The position numbers were made by a program, and so were the translations under genes. 64,000 bases of DNA from Falsiruegeria litorea R37 (GTDB lineage: Bacteria; Pseudomonadota; Alphaproteobacteria; Rhodobacterales; Rhodobacteraceae): the NCBI RefSeq assembly GCF_900172225.1, contig NZ_FWFO01000004.1, forward strand, positions 62,001 through 126,000, given 5' to 3'. Shown here in pieces: positions 52,717-62,091 of the stretch. Each line of letters opens with the position of its first letter. Position 1 is the first letter of the stretch. The notes beneath the pieces were generated by a model. The model was not told where the DNA came from, made no database searches, and was given only the letters and a program-made list of their open reading frames with translations.

Positions 52717-53308
52717 CGACATAAACGAGCTAGAGGCGCTGTACGGCACGCCGGGTGCCGCCGCAACACGCAAGGTGGCCCGGCGGATGACCCCGCTTTA
52801 TCGCAAGTGGATCATGACCTCGAAACTATGCGTGCTCAGCACCGTTGGCCCCGAAGGCACCGATGGCAGCCCGCGTGGCGACGATGGCCCGGCGGTGCTG
52901 GAGCTGGACCCCGGCACGCTGGCGATGCCAGACTGGCGCGGCAACAACCGCCTCGACAGCCTGCGCAACATCGTGCGCGATCCACGTGTCGCATTGATGT
53001 TTGTCGTTCCCGGATCGAACAATGTGGTCCGCGTGAATGGAAAAGCCAGGTTGACGGCGGACGAGGGGCTGCGTCGCCGGTTCGAACAGAGGGGCAAACA
53101 CCCAGCCACTGTCATCGTGATCGAGATCGCCGAGATCTACACGCAATGTGCCCGCGCCCTTATGCGGGCGGGCACCTGGACGGATGGCGACCAGAGCGCC
53201 GAATTGCCGACCGTCGGCCAGATCCTGGCCGAGGTCAGCAATGGCGAAGAAGGCGGCGAGCGGTATGACGCCGAATGGGGCGTGCGCGCTGCCGCGACGA
53301 TGTGGTAG
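52703..53308 (+). CDS. FMN-dependent PPOX-type flavoprotein
   Basis: A 201-residue split-barrel flavin-binding protein of the pyridoxamine-5-phosphate-oxidase-like class (MSMEG_1061/TIGR04025 type). Motifs are CVLSTVGPEGTDGSPRGD, the RGNNRLDSLRNI phosphate-binding segment and FVVPGSNNVVRVNGKA. The start at 52703 (MQYIDDINELEALYG) lies inside the end of plsC. Substrate unknown; such proteins reduce F420- or flavin-linked small molecules. Confidence 0.9.
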   Translation: MQYIDDINELEALYGTPGAAATRKVARRMTPLYRKWIMTSKLCVLSTVGPEGTDGSPRGDDGPAVLELDPGTLAMPDWRGNNRLDSLRNIVRDPRVALMFVVPGSNNVVRVNGKARLTADEGLRRRFEQRGKHPATVIVIEIAEIYTQCARALMRAGTWTDGDQSAELPTVGQILAEVSNGEEGGERYDAEWGVRAAATMW

Positions 53309-53317
53309 AGGCAGCGG

Positions 53318-53911
53318 TCAAACCGCTGCCGCACCGATCTTTGACACCTGCGATATCCAGCGGTCCACGCGACCGGGTTTCGGCGCGCTTGCCCCGGAAA
53401 AATAGGTGAACCGGGTTGGCTTGAAGCCTACGAAGCCCAGGATTTGACCGCGCATCTGTCGGATGAGCGCCTGACGATAGACCAACCGCATGAACCATCC
53501 CGGCGTATCCGACGTCAGGATGACCCGAGCCGTGCGCCCGGTCAGCATCGGGGCTGGCAACCCGGCCAGCGTGGTTTTTCGGGTGTCAAAGGTGCGGCCC
53601 GGAATGAACATCCGATCAATCAGACCTTTCAGCTTGGCGGGCAATCCGCCCCACCACATGGGCGTTGTCAGAACCAGATGATCGCTCCATTCGATGTCTT
53701 GCAACACCTGTTCCAGAACAGGCTCCAGCGGTTTGAAGTCGTGATAATTGCCCTGACCAAAATCGTGGTCAAAGTCCAAGTCGCTCAGATGAACAAAGCG
53801 AACATCATGCCCCTTGTCGCGGGCGGCGTCGCCATAGGTTTGGGCAAATGTGCGCGACAAGCTGCTTTCGGCGGGATGTCCGTCAAGGACGAGAATTTTC
53901 TTGGTTTGCAT
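53318..53911 (-). CDS. NAD(P)H-dependent quinone/FMN oxidoreductase, flavodoxin-like
   Basis: A 197-residue flavodoxin-fold protein related to MdaB/modulator of drug activity and NQO-type reductases. The FMN loop is LDGHPAESSLSRTFAQTY and a conserved TTPMWWGGLPAKLKGLIDRMF follows. It would perform two-electron reduction of quinones or similar electrophiles. I start at MQTKKILVLDG; the longer frame reads through the operator sites and is not real. It is divergent from a tetR gene and shares an operator array with it, so it is very probably repressed by that regulator. Confidence 0.92.
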   Translation of the reverse strand: MQTKKILVLDGHPAESSLSRTFAQTYGDAARDKGHDVRFVHLSDLDFDHDFGQGNYHDFKPLEPVLEQVLQDIEWSDHLVLTTPMWWGGLPAKLKGLIDRMFIPGRTFDTRKTTLAGLPAPMLTGRTARVILTSDTPGWFMRLVYRQALIRQMRGQILGFVGFKPTRFTYFSGASAPKPGRVDRWISQVSKIGAAAV

Positions 53912-53927
53912 CGGGAATCTCCAAAAA

Positions 53928-53991
53928 TGACCGTGGTCACTAAATAGGGCTAAAAAGTGACCATGGTCAATAATAAATTTGACCATGGTCA
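53928..53991. promoter_or_regulatory. Three-palindrome operator array between reductase and tetR
   Basis: Three 12-bp sites: TGACCGTGGTCA (53928-53939), TGACCATGGTCA (53958-53969) and TGACCATGGTCA (53980-53991). The last two are perfect palindromes. Centre spacings are 30 and 22 bp, close to three and two helical turns. On the minus strand the middle site overlaps TTGACC, which with TATTTA 18 bp further forms a candidate promoter for the reductase gene. Confidence 0.9.
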
Positions 53992-53997
53992 AAAAAT

Positions 53998-54591
53998 ATG
54001 CGATTCAGCCTTATGCAGAAGACAATTCAAAAACGAACGCTGAAAACCCGCGCCAAGCTGATCGCCGCGTCTGAAGAGGTGATCGCCAAGGGTGGATATG
54101 AGGCCCTGAGGGTCGAAGAGGTTGTTCAGGCCGCTGGTGTCGCCAAGGGCACGTTCTTTGCGCATTTCCGCGACAAGGACGCGCTGATGGAAATCCTGAT
54201 TGGCGAAAAGCTGAACACCTGTCTGACCCAGGCCGAGAGCTATGGCACACCAAAAACCGTGCCCGATTTGATCAATGCGCTTGAGCCTGTACATCAGTTC
54301 ATGACGTCAGAACGCTATGTTTTCGATCTGATCATCCGCTATTCCGGCGCCGCTGCCGTCGCCGAGATTGGCCCAATTGCATACTGCTTTGAGAGATATT
54401 TCCGCATGGTCGAGGCTTGGATGGAAAACGTCGATACCCGCACGGACATCACGCCCGAGCTGCTGGCCGAAGGCGTGCAGGCCTTTGCGATTCAATCCAT
54501 GTCATTGAAATACTGCGCCCTGCACAGCGCACAGAACTTTTCAGACAGGCTCGAGGTCTATCTGAACGCGTGGCTGACCCCGGCAACCTGA
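53998..54591 (+). CDS. TetR family transcriptional regulator
   Basis: A 197-residue repressor. The DNA-binding domain reads KTRAKLIAASEEVIAKGGYEALRVEEVVQAAGVAKGTFFAHF, the standard TetR helix-turn-helix, followed by a variable ligand domain. ATG at 53998 overlaps the last operator by nearly touching it; ATG 54013 (MQKTIQKR) is an alternative start. It probably represses itself and the divergent quinone reductase through the three palindromes. Confidence 0.94.
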   Translation: MRFSLMQKTIQKRTLKTRAKLIAASEEVIAKGGYEALRVEEVVQAAGVAKGTFFAHFRDKDALMEILIGEKLNTCLTQAESYGTPKTVPDLINALEPVHQFMTSERYVFDLIIRYSGAAAVAEIGPIAYCFERYFRMVEAWMENVDTRTDITPELLAEGVQAFAIQSMSLKYCALHSAQNFSDRLEVYLNAWLTPAT

Positions 54592-54611
54592 AACCGCCAG
54601 GGCCAAATAAA

Positions 54612-56000
54612 TCAGGCGTGGATCGGACCGTCGCCACAAGCGAGGGCCGCTTCGCGCACGGCCTCGGAGTAGGTCGGGTGCGCGTGGCAGGTCAGTGCGA
54701 TATCCTCGGCGGATGCACCAAATTCCATCGCAACACAGATCTCATGGATCATGTCGCCCGCTGCAGGGCCGATGATGGCGGCGCCCAGCACACGGTCGGT
54801 TTCCGCGTCCACGATGATCTTGGCAAAGCCTTCGCCCTGATGCACCGCTTTGGCACGCGCGTTGCCCATGAAGTTAAACTTGCCGACCTTCACCTTGCGA
54901 CCTTCAGCTTTCAGCGCATCCTCGGTCGCGCCGACGGTGGCCACCTCAGGTGTGGTGTAAACGACACCGGGGATCACGCCATAGTTCACGTGGCCATGTT
55001 TGCCCGCAATCACCTCGGCGACGGCCATGCCCTCGTCCTCGGCCTTATGCGCCAGCATTGGGCCTTCGATCACGTCGCCGATGGCATAGACGCCCGGCAC
55101 GTTGGTGCGCCACTGCGCGTCGGTTGCGATCTGTCCACGCTCGGTCATCTTGACGCCAAGCGCATCCAGACCCAGCCCCTCGGCATAGGGTTTGCGGCCG
55201 GTGGCGACCAGAACCACATCGGCGTCGATCACCTCTTCATCGCCACCCTTCTTGGGCTGGTAATTGACCTTGGCTTTGGATTTGGTGGTCTCGACCCCCT
55301 GAACAGCGGCGCCCATGATGAACTTGAGCCCCTGCTTTTCCAGGATCCGCTTGAACGTGCGCTGCACGTCCTTGTCCATACCGGGGCACACCGCATCCAT
55401 GTATTCGACCACAGTCACCTCGGACCCCAGACGCGCGTAAACCGAGCCCAGCTCCAGCCCGATCACACCCGCGCCAATCACGACCATCTTTTTCGGAACC
55501 TTCGGCAGCTCCAGCGCCCCGGTCGAGGTCACGACGATCTTTTCGTCAATCTCGACACCGGGCAGCGAGGATGGCACCGAGCCCGACGCAATCACGATGT
55601 TCTTGGCCTCATGCACGTCATCACCGACCTGCACCTTGCCCGCCGCTGGGATTGAGGCCCAACCTTTGATCCAGTCGATCTTGTTCTTCTTGAACAGGAA
55701 CTCGATGCCGCCGGTGTTCTGGCCAACCACGTCCGATTTATAGCTTTTCATCTGCGCCCAATCGACCGACGGCGTTTTGCCCTTAAGGCCCATGTCCGCA
55801 AAGTTGTGCTCGGCCTCATGCAGCATATGGGTCGCGTGCAGCAGCGCCTTGGACGGGATGCAACCCACGTTCAGGCACGTGCCGCCCAGGGTCTCGCGCC
55901 CTTCGACCACAGCGGTTTTCAGGCCCAGCTGAGCACAGCGGATGGCGCTGACATAGCCGCCGGGGCCTGCGCCGATGATAATGACGTCATATTGGGACAT
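54612..56000 (-). CDS. lpd: Dihydrolipoyl dehydrogenase (E3)
   Basis: The FAD enzyme that reoxidises dihydrolipoyl groups of the 2-oxoglutarate dehydrogenase complex. The 462-residue protein has [21 protein letters not shown], the redox-active disulfide in [16 protein letters not shown], the NAD-binding [19 protein letters not shown] and the C-terminal [14 protein letters not shown] base. It is the distal gene of the suc operon here. 69 bp separate it from the preceding small gene. Confidence 0.97.
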   Translation of the reverse strand: MSQYDVIIIGAGPGGYVSAIRCAQLGLKTAVVEGRETLGGTCLNVGCIPSKALLHATHMLHEAEHNFADMGLKGKTPSVDWAQMKSYKSDVVGQNTGGIEFLFKKNKIDWIKGWASIPAAGKVQVGDDVHEAKNIVIASGSVPSSLPGVEIDEKIVVTSTGALELPKVPKKMVVIGAGVIGLELGSVYARLGSEVTVVEYMDAVCPGMDKDVQRTFKRILEKQGLKFIMGAAVQGVETTKSKAKVNYQPKKGGDEEVIDADVVLVATGRKPYAEGLGLDALGVKMTERGQIATDAQWRTNVPGVYAIGDVIEGPMLAHKAEDEGMAVAEVIAGKHGHVNYGVIPGVVYTTPEVATVGATEDALKAEGRKVKVGKFNFMGNARAKAVHQGEGFAKIIVDAETDRVLGAAIIGPAAGDMIHEICVAMEFGASAEDIALTCHAHPTYSEAVREAALACGDGPIHA

Positions 56001-56069
56001 GGGCTGTTTTCCTTTTTTGGCCCCGGATGTGCCTTGCCAGGCGCGGGTTCAGGGATAGTGGATGAGTGA

Positions 56070-56339
56070 TCAGACCGGGGTCAACAGTTTGATCGAGATA
56101 TGAGTGACCCCGTCGCGTTCAAGATGCATCGCCAGCTCTTCCGAGCCAAAGAACGCGCGGGCTTTGTCCAGGTCCGTGATCGCAAACAGCGCCACAGCGT
56201 GGTTTTTCTGGTCCGGGTCGCTCCAGACATTCAGATCGGTGATCCCTGCGGCCTTTCGATTGGCCTTGTCCTGCCGAAACACGGTCAGCCAGGCGTCGAA
56301 ATCAGCCACGTCAGCTTGCCAGAGTACATGTGTTGCCAT
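56070..56339 (-). CDS. Hypothetical protein, dimeric alpha-beta barrel type
   Basis: 89 residues starting MATHVLWQADVADFDAWLTVF. The core (VWSDPDQKNHAVALFAITDLDKARAFF) has the strand-helix order of small ABM-like ferredoxin-fold proteins. No known family assigned. It lies in the suc operon between the MAPEG gene and lpd. Confidence 0.75.
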   Translation of the reverse strand: MATHVLWQADVADFDAWLTVFRQDKANRKAAGITDLNVWSDPDQKNHAVALFAITDLDKARAFFGSEELAMHLERDGVTHISIKLLTPV

Positions 56340-56437
56340 CGGTCTTGTCCCTTTCATTCGTTCCGACAGGGTTTAGCGATACAAAGCATGGGCGCTTTGA
56401 TCCGGCTCAAGAAACCGAAAGGCGCCGAGGGGCAAGA

Positions 56438-56492
56438 GGGGGCGCTGCCCCCGGCCTTTTGGGCCTCCCCCGGAGTATTTGGGAAAGGGTGA
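56438..56492 (-). repeat. GC-rich intergenic element with hairpins
   Basis: Read on the minus strand, just behind the MAPEG stop: CTTTCACCCTTTCCCAAATA, CTCCGGGGGAGG, hairpin GGCC-caaaa-GGCC, then the perfect palindrome GGGGGC-AGC-GCCCCC (56438-56452). Elements of the shape TTTCACC..AAATACTCC..GGGGGC..GCCCCC are, from memory, very common in Rhodobacteraceae intergenic DNA. Only one copy is in this window. Confidence 0.6.
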
Positions 56493-56496
56493 AAGA

Positions 56497-56886
56497 TCAT
56501 ATCAGGGCCGCCACAAGCATTGCCATGGTGGCAAAGAAACCGGCCATCCAGATGATTGTACGCCCCGGCGTCCAGCCGAATGCGTAGGCCGGGACATAAA
56601 GCACCCGCGCGGCCAGATAGATCCAGGCGCAAGCGACGGTGAAACCGGTGGATTGATCGGTGACAGTGACCACCACTGCCGCAATGGCAAAAAGCACCAA
56701 CCCCTCGGTGTGGTTGCTCAGCGCCCGATGCATGCGCGCGCAGATCGGTGGCCGATCAAACGGCACATCCCGAGGCCCCATGGCGGCGTTCAGGTCGACC
56801 GAGCCGTGGCCGGAGGCCAGGTAGAGAAAGAACTGCACGCCCCAAAGCAGGGCGGCGAGTGTGAGGGTTAGGAGTTCGGGGGTCAT
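56497..56886 (-). CDS. MAPEG family membrane protein
   Basis: A 129-residue protein of the MAPEG (eicosanoid and glutathione metabolism) superfamily with four hydrophobic helices. The signature is RMHRALSNHTEGLVLFAIAA, with the conserved N-x-x-E-x-hydrophobic pattern. Bacterial members may be glutathione transferases, but substrates are unknown. It sits in the sucAB-lpd gene run and starts 38 bp after the preceding stop. Confidence 0.9.
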   Translation of the reverse strand: MTPELLTLTLAALLWGVQFFLYLASGHGSVDLNAAMGPRDVPFDRPPICARMHRALSNHTEGLVLFAIAAVVVTVTDQSTGFTVACAWIYLAARVLYVPAYAFGWTPGRTIIWMAGFFATMAMLVAALI

Positions 56887-56924
56887 TATGAGGTTCGTTG
56901 CTATCGTTGGAACAGGTGATCTTC

Positions 56925-57623
56925 TTATTCTGGCTTAGGCAATTGCTTAGGTGGAGCGGGCAGCGAAGGGACCGCAGGTTCAGACGGCAACTTCAGTACT
57001 TCAGCTTTTTCTTCATTTGCTAGCTTCTGTAAGCCGACCAGTTGCGAAACGTTTGCAATTGTTTGTGCCGCTTCAGGCGCATCTGCCAAGAAAGAAGTAG
57101 TACCGCCAATTCCAGCCGCGCAAAGAGCAAGTGCAGTCATCACTGATTTCAGCCTGACTCGATCTTCATCAATCTCCTTTTGCAGGTCATCAAGCCGATT
57201 GAGGATCTTAGATTTTTTTTGCTCAGTAAGTTCTGCTTCATGTACGAAAATTCTGAGCTTTGCGATTTCTTCACTCAATCTGACTTTGACATCACCAGAG
57301 AGTGTTACGGAGGCGGCTGAAGCGAGTTTTCGTTTGTTCGCCCTAAGGCTGAACCTAGCAGCAACTGCAGCGACTTCAGCTCTGAAGTCATCAATCACTT
57401 CATGAATGTTGCCCGTTGGTGCTTCGGCGATAGTACCAAGTCCCAATTCGGTTGCGATTGCGTTGATTAGTTGCGTGTATTCTAAAAGAGTAGCGCGCGA
57501 GTAGCCATTTTGGTGGTCCTCGCTTTCGTCTACTCGATGTTCCAGCAGCTCGCGCAAACGCAGCCACCGATCGATTTCGTCCGAAGGCAAATCCTCGAAG
57601 TCAGTGGCTGCAAGCAATGGCAT
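56925..57623 (-). CDS. Low-GC hypothetical protein inside the suc operon
   Basis: 232 residues. The N-terminal half is alpha-helical (DEIDRWLRLRELLEHRVDESEDH, YTQLINAIATELGLGTIAEAPTG). A likely coiled-coil follows (about 110-160: LRIFVHEAELTEQKKSKILN and RLDDLQKEIDEDRVRLK), then a short hydrophobic segment (VMTALALCAAGIGGTTSFLA) and a Pro-rich tail. I remember similar proteins as lone accessory genes in many proteobacteria, without a known function. Its base composition is visibly AT-richer than sucB and sucA. It starts 4 bp after the sucB stop. Confidence 0.8.
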   Translation of the reverse strand: MPLLAATDFEDLPSDEIDRWLRLRELLEHRVDESEDHQNGYSRATLLEYTQLINAIATELGLGTIAEAPTGNIHEVIDDFRAEVAAVAARFSLRANKRKLASAASVTLSGDVKVRLSEEIAKLRIFVHEAELTEQKKSKILNRLDDLQKEIDEDRVRLKSVMTALALCAAGIGGTTSFLADAPEAAQTIANVSQLVGLQKLANEEKAEVLKLPSEPAVPSLPAPPKQLPKPE

Positions 57624-57627
57624 CGAG

Positions 57628-59130
57628 TTACAGATCCATCAACAGACGACGCGGATCTTCCAGCGCTTCTTTGACGCGCACCAGGAAGGTCACGGCGCCT
57701 TTCCCGTCGACGATGCGGTGGTCATAGCTCAGCGCCAGATACATCATCGGGCGGATCACCACCTCACCGTTGATCGCCATCGGACGGTCCTGGATCTTGT
57801 GCATACCCAGGATGCCCGACTGCGGCGGGTTCAGGATCGGCGAGGACATCAGCGAGCCATAGACACCACCATTCGAGATTGTGAAGGTGCCGCCCTGCAT
57901 CTCGGCCATCGACAGCTTGCCGTCACGGGCGCGCTTGCCCTTTTCGGCGATCGCCTTTTCGATGTCCGCAAACGACATCGCATCCGCGTCGCGAATGACC
58001 GGAACCACCAGACCCGTGGGGGTGCCGGCGGCCACGCCCATGTGAACAAAGTTTTTGTAGACGATGTCGGTGCCGTCGATCTCGGCGTTGACCTCGGGCA
58101 CTTCTTTCAGGGCGTGACAGCAGGCCTTGGTGAAGAACGACATAAAGCCCAGACGCACGCCATGCTTCTTTTCGAACTCGCCCTTGTACTGATTGCGCAG
58201 GGCCATCACCTCGGTCATGTCCACCTCGTTATAGGTGGTCAGCATGGCGGCGGTGTTCTGGCTGTCCTTCAGACGCTTGGCGATGGTCTGGCGCAGGCGG
58301 GTCATCTTGACCCGCTCTTCGCGCGCGGCATCATCCGCTGATACCGGAGCGCGAGGGGCCTGGGCAGCGGGGGCGGGCACAGCCGCCGCAGGCGCTGGGG
58401 CCGTAGCCCCCGCAGCAACGGCACGGGCCACGTCGTCCTTCATGATGCGACCATCGCGACCGGTGCCTGTGACGGCAGCGGCGCTAAGGCCTGCTTCGGC
58501 CATTGCCTTCTCGGCAGATGGGGCGTTCGCGACGTCTTTGCCTGACGCCGCAGCCGGAGCCGCCGCTGGAGCAGCAGGGGCCGCAGCCACTGCGCCCGAG
58601 GCGGAAATCACACCCAGCTTGGCGGACGCATCCACGGTTGTGCCTTCGGGCGCGGTGATTTCGGCCAGAACGCCAGATGCCGGGGCAGGAACTTCGACCG
58701 ACACCTTGTCGGTTTCCAATTCGCAGAGCATCTCATCCTGCGCGACGGTGTCACCCACGGCCTTGAACCAGGTCGACACAGTCGCCTCGGTCACGGATTC
58801 ACCCAGTGTGGGCACCATGACGTCAACACTGTCGCCACCTGATGCAGCGGGCGCAGTTGCCGGAGCAGCTGCCGGGGCAGGGGCCGCACCTTCGCCTTCG
58901 GTGATAGTCGCCAGCAGGGCGTCGACGCCAACGGTGGCGCCTTCGGCGGCCACGATTTCGCCCATGACGCCAGCGGCAGGGGCAGGCACCTCGACGGTGA
59001 CCTTGTCGGTTTCCAGCTCACAGAGCATCTCGTCCACGGCAATGGCGTCGCCGGGTTTCTTGAACCAGGTGGCCACGGTGGCCTCGGTCACGGATTCGCC
59101 AAGCGTGGGGACACGAACTTCGGTTGTCAT
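57628..59130 (-). CDS. sucB: Dihydrolipoyllysine succinyltransferase (E2) with two lipoyl domains
   Basis: The core of the 2-oxoglutarate dehydrogenase complex. 500 residues: two lipoyl domains, each with ELETDKV and the lipoyl-Lys in [10 protein letters not shown] and [10 protein letters not shown] (about residues 43 and 146), separated by Ala/Pro linkers. Then come the E3/E1-binding domain (about 215-250) and the catalytic domain ending in the [13 protein letters not shown] active-site His-Asp pair. E. coli SucB has a single lipoyl domain; the duplicated form is found in several alphaproteobacteria. sucA lies 3 bp upstream. Confidence 0.97.
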   Translation of the reverse strand: MTTEVRVPTLGESVTEATVATWFKKPGDAIAVDEMLCELETDKVTVEVPAPAAGVMGEIVAAEGATVGVDALLATITEGEGAAPAPAAAPATAPAASGGDSVDVMVPTLGESVTEATVSTWFKAVGDTVAQDEMLCELETDKVSVEVPAPASGVLAEITAPEGTTVDASAKLGVISASGAVAAAPAAPAAAPAAASGKDVANAPSAEKAMAEAGLSAAAVTGTGRDGRIMKDDVARAVAAGATAPAPAAAVPAPAAQAPRAPVSADDAAREERVKMTRLRQTIAKRLKDSQNTAAMLTTYNEVDMTEVMALRNQYKGEFEKKHGVRLGFMSFFTKACCHALKEVPEVNAEIDGTDIVYKNFVHMGVAAGTPTGLVVPVIRDADAMSFADIEKAIAEKGKRARDGKLSMAEMQGGTFTISNGGVYGSLMSSPILNPPQSGILGMHKIQDRPMAINGEVVIRPMMYLALSYDHRIVDGKGAVTFLVRVKEALEDPRRLLMDL

Positions 59131-59133
59131 GCT

Positions 59134-62091
59134 TTAGTTTCCTTCGATGCTCAGCGCTTCGTTCACCAGCGCTTCTTGTTGTGCTTTGTGTTGGCTGGCC
59201 AGACCTGTCGCAGGCGAGGCCGATGTGGCGCGACCGACATAGCGCGGCCGTGTGTGCTTGGCTTTGATCCGGGTCAGCACCCATTCAATGTTGGGCTCGA
59301 TAAAGGACCAGGCGCCCTGGTTCTTGGGCTCTTCCTGACACCAGATCATCTCGGCACCCTTGAAGCGCTCGAGCTCGTTGATCAGCGAATGTGCCGGGAA
59401 CGGATAATACTGTTCGATCCGCAGGATATAGACGTCATCGATCCCACGCGCGTCGCGTTCCTCGAGCAGGTCATAGTAGACCTTTCCCGAGCACAGAACG
59501 ACCCGCTTGATCTTGTCGTCCGAGACCAGTTTGGTGTCCGAATTGCCATGCTGTGCGTCGTCCCACAGCACCCGGTGGAAGCTAGAGCCGGTGGTGAATT
59601 CTTCGGCGCGGCTAACGGCCAGCTTGTGGCGCAGCAGCGACTTGGGCGTCACCAGGATCAGCGGCTTGCGGAAGGTGCGGTGCAGCTGACGGCGCAGAAT
59701 GTGGAAGTAGTTCGCAGGCGTCGTACAGTTCGCCACGATCCAGTTGTCCTGACCACACATCTGCAGGAAGCGTTCCAGACGCGCTGAGCTGTGCTCGGGG
59801 CCTTGCCCTTCGAACCCATGCGGCAGCAGGGTGACCAGACCGGACATCCGCAGCCATTTGCTCTCGCCCGAGCTGATGAACTGGTCGAACATGATCTGTG
59901 CACCGTTGGCAAAGTCGCCAAACTGCGCCTCCCACAGGGTCAGCGCGTTGGGCTCGGCCAGTGAATAGCCGTATTCAAAGCCCAGCACCGCATATTCCGA
60001 CAGCATCGAGTCGATGACCTCGTACTGGGATTGACCGGCGCGGATGTTGTTGAGCGGATAGTACCGCTCCTCGGTTTCCTGGTTCACGATACCGGAATGG
60101 CGCTGCGAGAAGGTGCCGCGCGTTGCATCCTGACCCGACAAGCGCACGGGGTAGCCTTCGGTCAAGAGCGAGCCAAAGGCCAGCGCCTCACCGGTTGCCC
60201 AGTCAAAGCCCTCGCCGCTTTCAAACATTTTTTTCTTGGCGTCCAGCAAGCGGCCCACGGTCTTGTGCATGGGAAACCGATCGGGGACGCTGCTCAGCGA
60301 GGCACCGACCTCGGCCAGCGTTTCGGGTGTGATCGATGTTTCGCCGCGAACATATTCGTCCTTGTTCTTGTCCAGATGTGACCAGCGCCCATCCAGCCAG
60401 TCGGCCTTGTTGGGCTTATAGTCTTTCCCGGCCTCGAACTCATCGTTCAGATGCGCTTGGAAGGCGGCCTTCATGTCCTCGATTTCGCCCTCGGGGATCA
60501 GCCCGTCCTTGACCAGACGCTCGGTGTACAGAGACAGCGTGGTTTTGTGGGTTTTGATCTTCTTGTACATGATCGGGTTGGTGAACATGGGCTCGTCGCC
60601 CTCGTTGTGACCAAACCGGCGATAGCAGAAGATGTCGATAACCACGTCCTTGTGGAACTTCTGGCGGAACTCTGTCGCCACCTTGGCCGCGTGTACAACC
60701 GCCTCGGGGTCATCGCCGTTGACGTGGAAAATCGGCGCCTCGACCATCAGAGCGATGTCGGTGGGGTAGGGGGACGAACGGCTAAAGTGCGGCGCGGTTG
60801 TGAATCCGATCTGGTTGTTCACCACGATATGCATGGTGCCGCCGGTCTTGTGACCGCGCAGACCCGACAGGCCGAACCCTTCGGCCACAACACCCTGACC
60901 GGCAAAGGCCGCATCGCCGTGCAGGAGGATCGCCATGACCTTGGTGCGGTCGGTGTCGTTCAACTGATCCTGCTTGGCGCGCACCTTGCCCAGAACCACC
61001 GGGTTCACCGCCTCGAGGTGCGAGGGGTTGGCGGTCAGCGACAGGTGCACCGAGTTGCCGTCAAATTCCCGGTCACTGGAGGCGCCGAGGTGATATTTCA
61101 CATCGCCCGACCCATCAACATCCTCGGGCTTGAAGCTGCCGCCCTGAAACTCGTTGAAGATGGCGCGATAGGGCTTGGCCATCACGTTGGCCAGGATGTT
61201 CAGACGGCCCCGGTGTGGCATGCCCACCACGATGTCTTGCAGGCCCAATGCGCCGCCGCGCTTGATGATCTGTTCCATCGCGGGGATCAGGCTTTCGCCA
61301 CCATCCAGGCCAAAGCGTTTGGTGCCCATATATTTGACGTGCAGGAACTTCTCGAACCCTTCGGCCTCGACCATCTTGTTCAGGATCGCCTTGCGCCCTT
61401 CGCGGGTGAATGAGATTTCCTTGCCAAACCCCTCGATCCGCTCTTTCAGCCAGGCGGCCTCTTCGGGGTTAGAAATGTGCATGTATTGCAGCGCGAATGT
61501 GCCACAGTAGGTCCGCTTTACGATCTCGACGATCTGCCGCATCGAGGCGACCTGAAGCCCCAGCACGTTGTCGATAAAGATCGGGCGATCCATGTCGGCG
61601 TCGGTAAAGCCGTATGTCTTGGGGTCCAGCTCAGGATGCGGCGTGCCCGAACGCATGCCAAGCGGGTCCAGATCGGCCACCAGATGGCCGCGAATACGAT
61701 AGGCCCGGATGATCATCAGCGCCCGGATCGAATCCAGCACCGCGCGCTTGATCTGGTCGTCGCTCACCTCGACGCCCGCTTTCTCGGCCTTGTCTTTGAT
61801 CTTCTTGCCGGCCGCCTGCGTCTCGCCAGCAGGCCATTCCCCGGTCAGCGCACCCATCAGATCACCATCCGGCATCGGCGGCCAATCGGGACGCGCCCAG
61901 GACGGGCCAGCGGCCTCGGCCTTTACGTCCAGCTCCGCGTCACCCATCTGACGGAAAAACTCGGCCCATGCGGCATCCACCGCGTTGGGGTCATTGGCGT
62001 ATTGAGCGTACAGCTGCTCTAGATACTCGGCATTGTGCCCCTGCATGAAGCTTGAGGCGTGGAACACGTCATTGGGTGTATGTTCGGTCAT
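59134..62091 (-). CDS. sucA: 2-oxoglutarate dehydrogenase E1 component
   Basis: The thiamin-diphosphate-dependent decarboxylase of the TCA cycle. The start at 62091 (MTEHTPNDVFHASSFMQGHN) gives 985 residues; its overlap with the upstream gene (ATGA) supports it. Motifs are the N-terminal subunit-binding helix (AEYLEQLYAQYANDPNAVD), GMPHRGRLNILAN, HGDAAFAGQG with the ThDP region, VVNNQIGFTT, and the C-terminal LITPKSLLRH-like VTPKSLLRHKLA. Confidence 0.97.
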   Translation of the reverse strand: MTEHTPNDVFHASSFMQGHNAEYLEQLYAQYANDPNAVDAAWAEFFRQMGDAELDVKAEAAGPSWARPDWPPMPDGDLMGALTGEWPAGETQAAGKKIKDKAEKAGVEVSDDQIKRAVLDSIRALMIIRAYRIRGHLVADLDPLGMRSGTPHPELDPKTYGFTDADMDRPIFIDNVLGLQVASMRQIVEIVKRTYCGTFALQYMHISNPEEAAWLKERIEGFGKEISFTREGRKAILNKMVEAEGFEKFLHVKYMGTKRFGLDGGESLIPAMEQIIKRGGALGLQDIVVGMPHRGRLNILANVMAKPYRAIFNEFQGGSFKPEDVDGSGDVKYHLGASSDREFDGNSVHLSLTANPSHLEAVNPVVLGKVRAKQDQLNDTDRTKVMAILLHGDAAFAGQGVVAEGFGLSGLRGHKTGGTMHIVVNNQIGFTTAPHFSRSSPYPTDIALMVEAPIFHVNGDDPEAVVHAAKVATEFRQKFHKDVVIDIFCYRRFGHNEGDEPMFTNPIMYKKIKTHKTTLSLYTERLVKDGLIPEGEIEDMKAAFQAHLNDEFEAGKDYKPNKADWLDGRWSHLDKNKDEYVRGETSITPETLAEVGASLSSVPDRFPMHKTVGRLLDAKKKMFESGEGFDWATGEALAFGSLLTEGYPVRLSGQDATRGTFSQRHSGIVNQETEERYYPLNNIRAGQSQYEVIDSMLSEYAVLGFEYGYSLAEPNALTLWEAQFGDFANGAQIMFDQFISSGESKWLRMSGLVTLLPHGFEGQGPEHSSARLERFLQMCGQDNWIVANCTTPANYFHILRRQLHRTFRKPLILVTPKSLLRHKLAVSRAEEFTTGSSFHRVLWDDAQHGNSDTKLVSDDKIKRVVLCSGKVYYDLLEERDARGIDDVYILRIEQYYPFPAHSLINELERFKGAEMIWCQEEPKNQGAWSFIEPNIEWVLTRIKAKHTRPRYVGRATSASPATGLASQHKAQQEALVNEALSIEGN

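Noticed and set aside
53928-53991. CRISPR-like repeat array
   Set aside because: Three short 12-bp palindromes with unequal spacers between divergent regulator and target genes fit operators, not CRISPR.
53911-53992. N-terminal extension of the quinone-reductase gene (MTMVKFIIDHGHF...)
   Set aside because: It is encoded by the operator palindromes themselves (repeated DHGHF) and no family member has it.
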